Positions 1 through 7,616 of a DNA stretch of 64,000 nt are shown here, piece by piece; the stretch's first letter is position 1, and each line of letters begins with the position of its first letter. Origin of the DNA: Kineosporiaceae bacterium. GTDB taxonomy: Bacteria; Actinomycetota; Actinomycetes; Actinomycetales; Kineosporiaceae. The translations under genes and the position numbers were made by a program. The DNA is taken from positions 62,001 to 126,000 of the forward strand of contig JAEUJN010000012.1 in NCBI GenBank assembly GCA_016794595.1, written 5' to 3'. Under the pieces are notes generated by a model. The model was not told the origin of the DNA and ran no database searches. It saw only the letters and a list, made by a program, of their open reading frames with translations.

Positions 1-19
1 CCGGCCTGGCAGGCCAGGT

Positions 20-706
20 TCACGCCGGGCGGAGCGGCCCGTGCGGCCAACGGGCCGGCGGACAGTCCAGGGCGGCGTCCAGACGCCGAAGGTAGTCCTC
101 TCGTGTGATCTCGGTCACGCCGAGGCTGCACAGGTGTGGCGTGGCCCATTGGACGTCGATCAGCCGCCGCCGATCCTCGTCCCGACGCAGGATCTCGACC
201 AGCCCGAGCAGCGCGACCTTGGAGGCATCCCGCTCCCGGTGGAACATCGACTCCCCGGCGAACAGCCCCCCGATCGCCACCCCGTACACCCCGCCCACCA
301 GTCGATCCCCCCGCCAGCACTCGATCGAGTGGGCCCACCCCAGGGTGTGCAGCCGGCGGTAGGCACGAACGATCTCCTCGGTGATCCAGGACCCCGGGCG
401 CGCGGGGTCGGCGCACCCGGCCACCACCTGCTCGAAAGCGGTGTCCACACGCAGGTCGAACCGGCGCACCGAGGCCCGCAGCGAGCGGGAGACGTGGAAG
501 TCACCCGGGCGCAGGACACCCCGTGGGTCGGGTGACCACCACCCGATCGGCGAGGCGCCCCCCTCCCCCAGTCCCATCGGGAACAGCCCCGCGCGGTAGG
601 CACCCAACACCGTGTCCGGACTCAGGTCGGCGCCGACCGCCACCAGGTCCTGCCCTGGCTCCGCCGTCCGCACGACCTCGGCGAATCGGTATCGGACCGC
701 GCCCAT
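20..706 (-). CDS. aat: leucyl/phenylalanyl-tRNA--protein transferase
   Basis: Transfers Leu or Phe from aminoacyl-tRNA to N-terminal Arg/Lys of proteins, making N-degrons for ClpAP/ClpS-type degradation in the cytoplasm. The 228 aa product has the family signature: YRAGLFPMG near residue 38, WWSPDPRGVL near 57, the HSIECW core near 126, GGVYGVAIGGLFAGESMF and the C-terminal DVQW...HL.SLG block. The usual family length is about 230 aa, so it is complete. The ATG at 704-706 is chosen because the family starts just before the YRF..VVRTA segment; the much longer open frame upstream is only GC-driven and antisense to the next gene. It is followed 32 bp upstream by the AdoK-like gene on the same strand. 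Confidence 0.95.
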   Translation of the reverse strand: MGAVRYRFAEVVRTAEPGQDLVAVGADLSPDTVLGAYRAGLFPMGLGEGGASPIGWWSPDPRGVLRPGDFHVSRSLRASVRRFDLRVDTAFEQVVAGCADPARPGSWITEEIVRAYRRLHTLGWAHSIECWRGDRLVGGVYGVAIGGLFAGESMFHRERDASKVALLGLVEILRRDEDRRRLIDVQWATPHLCSLGVTEITREDYLRRLDAALDCPPARWPHGPLRPA

Positions 707-738
707 CCGACCGGTCGAGGACCCCACGCCCGTTCGGC

Positions 739-1719
739 TCAGTGCCGTGGGCGGGGAAGGTGGGCGGCGACGTCCTGCGCGGCGTCCGCACCGTAGGTAT
801 CGGCGAGCCGCTCCAGCGCGCTGTCCCGGTGCAGGACGTACTCCTGGGTGCCCACGGTCTCGATCACGTGAGTGGCCAACAGGCACCCGACCTGAGCACA
901 CCGTTCCAATGGCAGGTCCCAGGCCAGACCCGCCAGGAACCCGGCCCGGAACGCGTCCCCCACCCCGGTCGGGTCCGCCACGGTGCGGGCCGGGACGACG
1001 TCCACCCTCACCTGGTCCCCGTTGACGTCGATCACGACGCCGTCCTTGCCGTGGGTGGTGATCCGCACCCCGACCCGGCGCCGGACCTCCGCGGCCGACC
1101 AGCCGGTCTTGGTGTGGATCAGCTCGGACTCGTAGTCGTTGGTGAACAGGTAGGCGGCACCGTCGATCAGGTCCCGCACCATCGGACCGTCCGACCAGGC
1201 CAGCTGCTGTGACGGGTCGGCGGCGAAGGTCAGCCCCCGCTGCCGGCACTCGCGGGTGTGCCGCAGCATGGCCTGCGGGTCGTTGGGGCTGATCACGACC
1301 AGGTCGAGGGGGCCGGCGGCGTGCAGAGGGCCGAGCTCGATCCCGCGCGCCTCGCTCATGGCGCCGGCGTAGAACGAGGCGATCTGCGCCTGGTCGCTGT
1401 CCGTCGTACAGATGAACCGGGCGGTGTGGGCCAGCTCGCTGGTGTGCACCGCCGAGCAGTCCACCCCGTGCCGCTCCAACCAGGAGCGGTAGTCCAGGAA
1501 ATCCTCCCCGACCGCGCCCACGAGCAGCGGCCGCAGGCCCAGCGTGCCCAGTCCGAAGCAGATGTTCGCGGCCACGCCCCCACGCCGGATCTGCAGGTCC
1601 TCCACCAGGAAGGACAGGGCGACCCGGTCCAGCCGGTCGGCGATCAAGGAGTCCGCGAACCGGCCGCTGAACGCCATCAAGTGGTCGGTGGCGATGGATC
1701 CCGTGACCGCGATACGCAC
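739..1719 (-). CDS. PfkB-family carbohydrate/adenosine kinase (AdoK/CbhK-like)
   Basis: Predicted ATP-dependent kinase of the PfkB (ribokinase) superfamily. The N-terminus (MRIAVTGSIATDHLM.F.GRF) and RRGGVAANICF segment resemble actinobacterial adenosine kinase (M. tuberculosis Rv2202c, from memory), so adenosine to AMP is the most likely reaction; a sugar substrate is possible. The second PfkB signature DPTGVGDAFRAGF (about residues 258-270) contains the catalytic Asp. Length 326 aa is normal. The GTG start at 1717-1719 is preceded by TAGGGT with a 6-nt gap, suggesting a leaderless transcript. It lies between erpA and aat, as expected for the actinobacterial neighbourhood. Confidence 0.88.
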   Translation of the reverse strand: MRIAVTGSIATDHLMAFSGRFADSLIADRLDRVALSFLVEDLQIRRGGVAANICFGLGTLGLRPLLVGAVGEDFLDYRSWLERHGVDCSAVHTSELAHTARFICTTDSDQAQIASFYAGAMSEARGIELGPLHAAGPLDLVVISPNDPQAMLRHTRECRQRGLTFAADPSQQLAWSDGPMVRDLIDGAAYLFTNDYESELIHTKTGWSAAEVRRRVGVRITTHGKDGVVIDVNGDQVRVDVVPARTVADPTGVGDAFRAGFLAGLAWDLPLERCAQVGCLLATHVIETVGTQEYVLHRDSALERLADTYGADAAQDVAAHLPRPRH

Positions 1720-1725
1720 GCAGGC

Positions 1726-1731
1726 ACCCTA
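1726..1731 (-). promoter_or_regulatory. -10 hexamer of the AdoK-like gene (leaderless)
   Basis: TAGGGT on the minus strand lies 6 nt before the GTG start, with no Shine-Dalgarno between. This places transcription start at or next to the start codon. Confidence 0.55.
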
Positions 1732-1732
1732 T

Positions 1733-1760
1733 CGGGCCCCGGGGATGGCCCCGGGGCCCG
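1733..1760 (-). terminator. terminator hairpin downstream of erpA
   Basis: Perfect 12-bp stem cgggccccgggg / ccccggggcccg with loop ATGG. It lies 24 bp past the erpA stop (reading leftward) and just before the -10 of the AdoK-like gene, so it separates the two transcription units. Confidence 0.7.
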
Positions 1761-1784
1761 ACAGCGGCGCTCGATCGCGAACGG

Positions 1785-2159
1785 TCAGCAGAAGCTGTCG
1801 CCGCACGCGCAGCTGGCCTGCGCGCTGGGGTTGTCGATCGTGAAGCCCTGCTTCTGCAGGGTCTCCACATAGTCGATCGTGGCGTCGACCAGCTTGTCCT
1901 TGCTGAAGTCGTCGACCACCAACTCCATGCCGTCGAAGTCACGGACGTGGTCGCCGTCCAGCAACTGGTCGTCGAAGGTCAACTGGTAGGACAGGCCTCG
2001 GCAGCCACCGGGGGCGACCTCCACCCGCAACCGCAAATCCTCGCGCCCCTCCTTCTCGCGAAGCGACTTGGCCATCGCCACGGCCGCCGGCGTGAGTGTC
2101 ACGCGGTGCGCGACAGCCGCGTCGGCGGCGAACTCGGTCGTGTCGTTCTGCACGGTCAT
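1785..2159 (-). CDS. erpA: HesB/IscA-family iron-sulfur cluster insertion protein
   Basis: A-type carrier that passes Fe-S clusters to apo-proteins in the cytoplasm. The 124 aa product has the three invariant cysteines: one in APGGCRGLSY (about residue 53) and the C-terminal pair in CACGDSFC. The IDNPSAQASCACG block is typical of ErpA. An AG-rich stretch (GAGAGAG) precedes the ATG at 2157-2159. Actinobacterial orthologues sit next to adoK, as here. The upstream intergenic region carries a candidate DtxR/IdeR-type iron box at 2289-2307, which would fit iron-responsive control, but its distance (about 130 bp) leaves this open. Confidence 0.93.
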   Translation of the reverse strand: MTVQNDTTEFAADAAVAHRVTLTPAAVAMAKSLREKEGREDLRLRVEVAPGGCRGLSYQLTFDDQLLDGDHVRDFDGMELVVDDFSKDKLVDATIDYVETLQKQGFTIDNPSAQASCACGDSFC

Positions 2160-2288
2160 CGGTGTCTCTCTCGTCTCCGGTGATCAGAAGTGCACCGGGT
2201 GGGGAACAGGTCCGTCGGGCTCAACGTCGGCGCCGCCCCGGCTATGCCTGCCGCCGCCGGCCGACGATCAGCCGACGCCGGAGTCTGG

Positions 2289-2307
2289 TCAGGTAAGCCT
2301 TACTGCG
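2289..2307. promoter_or_regulatory. candidate DtxR/IdeR iron box
   Basis: The palindromic core AGGTAAGCCTTAC matches 12 of 19 positions of the DtxR consensus TTAGGTTAGCCTAACCTAA. It sits between divergent erpA and the GGDEF-EAL gene, about 130-140 bp from each start. The rest of 2160-2446 shows no gene. Confidence 0.4.
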
Positions 2308-2446
2308 GCGCTCTCAGGATACGGCCGAGTGGGGCGGGGCGCTCGGGTCCGTGGCGACCGGTTCGGCGGGCAGGCTCATCAGAAAGGCGGATCAAGATCC
2401 CACCTCTGCCGGTCGACGGTTCCAGCGAGGACGGGAGGTGGGCCTG

Positions 2447-5050
2447 GTGGAGTTCACGCTGCGTCCTGGCATGCGCCTGATGCGCACGATGGGCGTGGCC
2501 GGCAAGTTCGGGCTGATCGCCGTCCTGCTGCTGGTGCCGATGTGCACCAGCATGATCGCCTCCTACCGTGAGGCGACCGAACAGATCTCCATCGCCGATC
2601 GCGAGCGGGACGGGCTGCGCTACTCCCGCCTGCTCGTCCAGCTGGTCATCGACCTGGCCCAGACCCGGAGCCTGGCCGACCAGGGGCAGGAGCCCGGCGA
2701 CGCCTGGCTCAGCCTGATCCACGAGATCGACGACCTCACCCTGGCCCATGGGGACGCCCTGGGCACCACCGACGACTGGCGGCGGCTGAGAGCTGCGGTC
2801 CGCGACGTGCACGACAACGGGATGAGCCACGCCGAGCGCAGCGTTGCGGCCGACCTTGCCACCCGGCATGCCCGGCAGGTGATCACCACGGTGGCCCATT
2901 CCTCTCACCTGGTGATCGACCCCGGGCTGGACACCCACCACCTGATCGCGGTGCTCATCGACCACATTCCCCGGGTGGTGATCGCGGCCGCCGACGCCCA
3001 GGCGGTCCGCTCCCCGCACGGGTCCGGCGACAGCCTCAGCCTGCGGCTGGCAGCCGGTGACCTCTCCGCGGCCGGCCGGCGACTGTCCCTGGACCTGACC
3101 ACGGCGATGACCGAGTCGCCCTGGCGAGGGCTGCGAGATCGGGTGAGCACCGAGGCCTGGGATCTGAGCACGACCGTCAACCGCTCCGCGCAAGTGCTCG
3201 AGGACGCCGCCCAGACCGGCACCTGGCCGGCGGCGAACACCTTGGACTCGGTCAACCTGACCAAGGCCGCCGAGGGGCTCGCCACCGCCCTGGTGAGCGC
3301 CACCGATGAACTGCTCACCCAGCGCCAGCAGGCGCTGAGCCGTGACCGTTCCCGGCCGTTGGTGCTGACCCTGGTGGCCATGGCCGTGGCCTTCTACCTG
3401 CTGACCGCCCTGTTCCGCGCCACCTCCCAGGACGTCCGCGCCGTCCTCGAGGACATCAATGCGGTGACCACCGGTGGGGTGGACGAGCACCGGGCACTGA
3501 GCGGGTCCGACGAGTTCGCCCAGATGAGCCGGGCGGTCGTCTATGCCCGCGACCAGCTCACGGCCTTGGTCGGAGCGCTGAAATACCAGGCGACGCGGGA
3601 CGAGCTCACTGCCCTGGCCAACCGCGCGCTGTTCACCGACAAGATCCAGCAGGCCCTGGCGGGCGGCACCGGTCAGGGCACGATCGCGGTCGTCATGCTC
3701 GACCTGGACGCCTTCAAGGACGTCAACGACAGCTTCGGTCACGACCTGGGAGACCGGTTGCTGCGCACCGTGGGTGCCCGGCTCCACCGCAACGTCCCCC
3801 GGCGCAGCATCGTCGCCCGACTCGGCGGCGACGAGTTCGCCGTCCTGGTCACCGATCCCCGGGCGACCCAGACGCCCGCGGAACTGGTGAGCAAGCTGGA
3901 GGCGGCCCTCGCCGAACCGATCGACATCGACGGCCGCCGGCTGCGGATCCAGGCCGGGATCGGCATCGCGCTCGCCAGCCCGGCGGCCACGGGTACCGCA
4001 CCGGCGATCGGCGCCGTCGAGCTCATGCGCAACGCCGATGTCGCCCTCAGCGAGGCGAAGGCCCTGGGGGCCGGACGATCGATGATGTTCGAGTCGAGCA
4101 TGCACGACGCCATCCGAGCCCGGACCGAGCTGTTCGCAGACCTGGTCGGGGCGATCGACCGGGAGGAGCTGTCGGTGCAGTACCAGCCCCTGGTGGACCT
4201 GGCCACCGGGACGCTGTACGGCGTCGAGGCCCTCCTGCGCTGGGAGCACCCGGTCCGGGGCCCCATCTCCCCCGCGGTGTTCGTCCCGCTGGCCGAGGCC
4301 ACCGGGTTGATCGGCTCGATCGGCCGCTGGGCACTGGAGCAGTCCTGCCGCCAGCTCGCCGACTGGCAGCGCGACTTCCCCGACGGGTACCCCCTGACCG
4401 TGGAGGTCAACCTGGCGCCCGCGCAGCTGGCCGACCCGAACCTGGTCGCCGATCTGGTCGCGCTGGTGCAGTCCAGCGGGATCGACCCCTCGGCGCTGGT
4501 GCTGGAGATCACCGAGTCCGCCCTGGTGGGCGACGTCGAGCAGGCGCTGACGCGGCTGGGGCAGTTGTCCGCGCTCGGGGTGCACATCGCCCTGGACGAC
4601 TTCGGGACCGGGTATTCCTCGCTGAGCTACCTGCGCCGCCTGCCCGCGACCATCCTCAAGATCGACAAGTCGTTCGTGCGGGACGAGAGCGACCAGGGGC
4701 GCGCCCTGCTGCAGGGCATCGTGGCGCTCGGGCGGAGCCAGGGCATGCAGATCATCTGCGAGGGGATCGAGCGTCCCGATCAGGCAGCCGCCCTGCGCGA
4801 GGCCGGCTGCCACCTCGGGCAGGGGCACTTGTGGGCCCCGGCCCTGTCGGCCGAGAGCATCTCCCGGATCATGCGGCGGGGCGGCCGGGTGGACGCCGTG
4901 GGTGGGGTGGACTCGACCGGCGCGATGGAGTCCGCCACCGGGATCGATTCGGCCACCAAGATCGACCGCATCCCAGCGCCGCGCCGTCCGGCACAGCCCG
5001 CTTCACCCGAGCGGCCCACCGGCCCGACGCTCGGCCACGGGCCGGCCTGA
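2447..5050 (+). CDS. membrane GGDEF-EAL cyclic-di-GMP turnover protein
   Basis: Bifunctional diguanylate cyclase/phosphodiesterase-type signalling protein, 867 aa. TM1 is at about 21-40 and TM2 at about 304-323, with a roughly 260-residue helical extracytoplasmic sensor region between them (nitrate-sensing-like in appearance, not identified). The GGDEF motif is intact at 460-464, with NDSFGHDLGD upstream. The EAL motif (EALLRWEHP, Glu594), DDFGTGYSSL and KIDKSFV are all present, so the EAL domain looks catalytically competent. The start is GTG 2447, chosen for GGGAGG at 2433-2438; an open frame extends to 2351 without a ribosome site, and ATG 2471 is another option. The C-terminal 60 residues are Pro/Ala/Asp low complexity. 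Confidence 0.9.
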   Translation: MEFTLRPGMRLMRTMGVAGKFGLIAVLLLVPMCTSMIASYREATEQISIADRERDGLRYSRLLVQLVIDLAQTRSLADQGQEPGDAWLSLIHEIDDLTLAHGDALGTTDDWRRLRAAVRDVHDNGMSHAERSVAADLATRHARQVITTVAHSSHLVIDPGLDTHHLIAVLIDHIPRVVIAAADAQAVRSPHGSGDSLSLRLAAGDLSAAGRRLSLDLTTAMTESPWRGLRDRVSTEAWDLSTTVNRSAQVLEDAAQTGTWPAANTLDSVNLTKAAEGLATALVSATDELLTQRQQALSRDRSRPLVLTLVAMAVAFYLLTALFRATSQDVRAVLEDINAVTTGGVDEHRALSGSDEFAQMSRAVVYARDQLTALVGALKYQATRDELTALANRALFTDKIQQALAGGTGQGTIAVVMLDLDAFKDVNDSFGHDLGDRLLRTVGARLHRNVPRRSIVARLGGDEFAVLVTDPRATQTPAELVSKLEAALAEPIDIDGRRLRIQAGIGIALASPAATGTAPAIGAVELMRNADVALSEAKALGAGRSMMFESSMHDAIRARTELFADLVGAIDREELSVQYQPLVDLATGTLYGVEALLRWEHPVRGPISPAVFVPLAEATGLIGSIGRWALEQSCRQLADWQRDFPDGYPLTVEVNLAPAQLADPNLVADLVALVQSSGIDPSALVLEITESALVGDVEQALTRLGQLSALGVHIALDDFGTGYSSLSYLRRLPATILKIDKSFVRDESDQGRALLQGIVALGRSQGMQIICEGIERPDQAAALREAGCHLGQGHLWAPALSAESISRIMRRGGRVDAVGGVDSTGAMESATGIDSATKIDRIPAPRRPAQPASPERPTGPTLGHGPA

Positions 5051-5117
5051 CCCCACCCCCGGGCCGGCGGAACTGTCGGCGGAACCGGCAACGGAACTGG
5101 AACCCGTACCGGTCCGC

Positions 5118-5172
5118 AATCAGCCCTGAATCAGCCCTGAATCAGCCCCGCACCAGCCCTGAACCAGCCCCG
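5118..5172. repeat. five 11-bp tandem repeats between convergent genes
   Basis: Units aatcagccctg, aatcagccctg, aatcagccccg, caccagccctg and aaccagccccg follow one another without gap. They lie in the 142-bp gap between the GGDEF-EAL stop and the M20 peptidase stop. No hairpin was found. Confidence 0.75.
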
Positions 5173-5192
5173 ACTCGGGGGGCGGCGCGCGC

Positions 5193-6623
5193 TCAGGCGA
5201 GCGCGGCCAGCAGCAGGGTCTCGGCGACGCAGGCCCTGAGGAACTCCTCCAGGTGCAGCGACTCGTCGATCCCGTGGGCCCGGGTGTCCGGGTCCTCCAC
5301 CCCCGTGACCAGCACCGCGGCGTCCGGGTAGACCTGTTGCAGGGCGGCGATGAACGGGATCGAGCCCCCCACGCCCATGTGCACCACCTCGTGACCCCAC
5401 GCCGTGCGCAGGGCCCACCGGGCGGTGTCGTAGACCTGCCCGCCCACGTCCCCGGCCCAGGCCCGCCCGATCTCGCCGACCTGCACCTGCACCCGGGCCC
5501 CCCAGGGGGCATTGCGGCGCAGGTGGGCGGCCAGGGCCTCGAACGCGGCCCGCCCGTCCTGACCGGGGGCGACCCGCAGGGAGAACTTGGCCCGCACGGA
5601 GGGCTGCAGGGTGTTCGATGACCCCTCGACCGAGGGCACGTCGATGCCGATCACCGTGAGTGCGGGCCTGGTCCACAAGCGAGAGGTGAGCCGGCCGGTT
5701 CCGATCAGCGAGACGCCGTCCAGCACGCCGGCATCGGCCCGCAGGTCGTCCTCGGGGTAGGTGAGGTCGGCCGCCTCGCCGGCCAGCAGGCCCGGGACGG
5801 CGACGTTGCCCGCCTCGTCCCACAGGGTCGCGAGCAACCGGATCAGCACCGTGGTGGCATCCGGGATCGCCCCACCGAACATGCCCGAGTGCAGGGCGTG
5901 ATCGAGGGTGTGCACCTCGACGACGCCGTCGACCAGGCCGCGCAGGCTGGTGGTCAGCGCCGGCTCACCGATCCGCCAGTTGCCGGAGTCCGCGACCACG
6001 ATGACATCGGCCGACAGCCGGTCGCGGTGGGTCTCGAGGAATGCCTCGAAGGTCGGCGATCCGACCTCCTCCTCCCCCTCGACGAACACGGTGACCCCGA
6101 CCCCGAGCGAGTCGCCGATCGCCCGCAGCGCGGCCAGATGGACGCAGATGCCCGCCTTGTCGTCCGCCGCGCCCCGGGCGTAGAGCCGCCCCTCACGTTC
6201 GGTCGGCCGGAACGGCGGGCTCGTCCAGGCATCGGCCTCGCCCGGCGGCTGGACATCGTGATGGGCATACAGCAGGACAGTGCGCGACCCAGGCGGTCCG
6301 GGGCGGTGCCCGAGGACGGCGGGTGCCCCGGGTCGTCCGGTGGCGGGGTCGTCCACACTGAGGATCTCGACCTCGGTCAGCCCCGAACGGCGCAGGAGCT
6401 GGGCGACCAGTTCCGCGCTCTCGCGCACCGGCGCCTGATCGAAGGAGGCCGCCGAGACGCTCGGGATCGCCACCAGCTGTTCCAGATCGGCCCGCACCTG
6501 AGGGGCCAGGGCGTGCACCCTGGCAGTCAGCGCCGCGACGTCCACGGGTTCCCCCGCCGTGGTGAGCGGTCCGGCGTCCCGGCCGGCGGTCGTCCCCGCC
6601 GCGTTCAGGGCATCTGTGGCCAT
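5193..6623 (-). CDS. M20-family metallopeptidase (dipeptidase)
   Basis: Zinc di-/aminopeptidase of the M20 (ArgE/DapE/CNDP) family, 476 aa, cytoplasmic. Metal ligands are visible in order: YAHHDVQP, GAADDKAG, the catalytic pair in EGEEEVGSP, Asp in VADSGNW, and the terminal His in ..DTRAHGIDESLHLEEF. The dimerisation-lid motif LDHALHSGMFGG is present. The ATG 6621-6623 start is preferred because it begins the family homology and TAGGTT lies 7 nt upstream; the frame stays open for 100 more codons into the divergent gene. Substrate is not predictable beyond dipeptide-like amides. Confidence 0.9.
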   Translation of the reverse strand: MATDALNAAGTTAGRDAGPLTTAGEPVDVAALTARVHALAPQVRADLEQLVAIPSVSAASFDQAPVRESAELVAQLLRRSGLTEVEILSVDDPATGRPGAPAVLGHRPGPPGSRTVLLYAHHDVQPPGEADAWTSPPFRPTEREGRLYARGAADDKAGICVHLAALRAIGDSLGVGVTVFVEGEEEVGSPTFEAFLETHRDRLSADVIVVADSGNWRIGEPALTTSLRGLVDGVVEVHTLDHALHSGMFGGAIPDATTVLIRLLATLWDEAGNVAVPGLLAGEAADLTYPEDDLRADAGVLDGVSLIGTGRLTSRLWTRPALTVIGIDVPSVEGSSNTLQPSVRAKFSLRVAPGQDGRAAFEALAAHLRRNAPWGARVQVQVGEIGRAWAGDVGGQVYDTARWALRTAWGHEVVHMGVGGSIPFIAALQQVYPDAAVLVTGVEDPDTRAHGIDESLHLEEFLRACVAETLLLAALA

Positions 6624-6630
6624 GACCTGC

Positions 6631-6657
6631 AACCTAGCGCGCGCGTGCCCGTAGGCT
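6631..6657. promoter_or_regulatory. divergent leaderless promoters (M20 peptidase / DUF3043)
   Basis: TAGGTT (minus strand, 6631-6636) is 7 nt before the ATG of the M20 gene. TAGGCT (plus strand, 6652-6657) is 6 nt before the GTG of the DUF3043 gene. Neither gene has a Shine-Dalgarno. Confidence 0.55.
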
Positions 6658-6663
6658 GGATTC

Positions 6664-7284
6664 GTGTTCGGACGCGGCAAGAACCAGACCCCAGAGGCCA
6701 CCCCGGTCGTGCAGACCCCGGAGCCGACCACCAGCGGCAAGGGACGCCCCACTCCGTCCCGTCGGGAGGCCGAGCAGAAGCGGCGGCACCCGATCGTGGC
6801 CTCCTCCGGCCTGCCGCCGAACGCCACCAAGGCCGAGCGCAAGGCCGCGCAGAAGGCCGCCCGGGCGGCCCGCCGCGAGGCCACCTCGCGCGAACGAGCG
6901 CTCCAGCGGGAGGCCCTGATCACCGGCAACGAGGCCCACCTGCCGGCGCGGGACCGCGGGCCGGCCCGGCGCTGGGTCCGGGACTACGTCGACGCCCGGC
7001 GCAACATCGGCGAGCTGTTCCTGCCGATGGCGTTGCTCGTGCTCGCCATGAGCCTGATCAAGGTGCCAATGGTCCAGGTCGCCTCGGTGGCCCTGCTGTA
7101 CGGGATCATGGCCGCCGTGATCGTGGACAGCTTCATGCTGCGGCGCAAGCTCAAGGCCCTGGTCGAGAAGCGCTTCGGTGACAAGGGCGCCGGCGCGCCC
7201 GGTTACGGGATGATGCGAGCCCTGCAGTACCGCCGCTTCCGGATGCCCCGGCCGCAGGTGGGCCGGGGTCAGTACCCCCACTGA
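6664..7284 (+). CDS. DUF3043 family membrane protein
   Basis: A conserved actinobacterial membrane protein of unknown function, 206 aa. The N-terminal 115 residues are basic and charged (PTPSRREAEQKRRHP, then KAERKAAQKAARAARR) and presumably cytoplasmic. Two membrane segments follow (ELFLPMALLVLAMSLIKVP and VQVASVALLYGIMAAVIVDSF), then a basic tail ending RFRMPRPQVGRGQYPH. The pattern matches DUF3043, known near erpA and cob genes in actinobacteria. Start is GTG 6664. Confidence 0.85.
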   Translation: MFGRGKNQTPEATPVVQTPEPTTSGKGRPTPSRREAEQKRRHPIVASSGLPPNATKAERKAAQKAARAARREATSRERALQREALITGNEAHLPARDRGPARRWVRDYVDARRNIGELFLPMALLVLAMSLIKVPMVQVASVALLYGIMAAVIVDSFMLRRKLKALVEKRFGDKGAGAPGYGMMRALQYRRFRMPRPQVGRGQYPH

Positions 7285-7290
7285 CCGACA

Positions 7291-7332
7291 CCGTGCCCCG
7301 ACCCTGGTTCGATGCCGTGCCCCGACCCTGGT
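7291..7332. repeat. 18-bp direct repeat in intergenic gap
   Basis: ccgtgccccgaccctggt occurs at 7291-7308 and 7315-7332, between the convergent DUF3043 and 70-aa genes. Confidence 0.8.
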
Positions 7333-7362
7333 CCCCCGAGGTGACCCGGCCCGCGGATCGCC

Positions 7363-7575
7363 TCACTCGGCCGGACGCAGACTCATCGCGGCGTAGACGA
7401 CCTCACCGTCGCGTAGCAGGCTGACCGCCGCCACCCCCGCCTCCAGCAGGTCGGGCCAGGTCTCGCCCACCCACGACTCGGCCTCGGCCTGGCTCGGGAA
7501 TCCGACCTCGGGCAGCGCGGGGCTGGTCATGATCGTCCCGTCCCCGGCCTCGTACCGCCATGTCCACGCATGCAT
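7363..7575 (-). CDS. small conserved actinobacterial protein
   Basis: A 70 aa protein: MHAWTWRYEAGDG at the N-terminus, then FPSQAEAESWVGETWPDLLEAGVAAVSLLRDGEVVY and a C-terminal AMSLRPAE. This WRYED..PSQ.DAESW.GE.W..LL..GV..V.L pattern is a widely conserved small actinobacterial protein with no assigned function, so I call it real despite its size. No membrane segment or metal site is visible. It is divergent from cobU (42 bp between starts). Confidence 0.75.
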   Translation of the reverse strand: MHAWTWRYEAGDGTIMTSPALPEVGFPSQAEAESWVGETWPDLLEAGVAAVSLLRDGEVVYAAMSLRPAE

Positions 7576-7602
7576 GGCCTCATGCTGCCATCACCCGGCG
7601 GA

Positions 7603-7608
7603 TAGGCT
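7603..7608 (+). promoter_or_regulatory. -10 hexamer of cobU (near-leaderless)
   Basis: TAGGCT lies 8 nt before GTG 7617. No Shine-Dalgarno is visible in between. Confidence 0.45.
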
Positions 7609-7616
7609 CCCGGATT

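Noticed and set aside
2300-4828. 842-codon open frame antisense to the GGDEF-EAL gene
   Set aside because: GC-driven shadow. The plus-strand frame has intact GGDEF and EAL motifs; the minus frame is Gly/Gln/Arg/His-biased with no domain.
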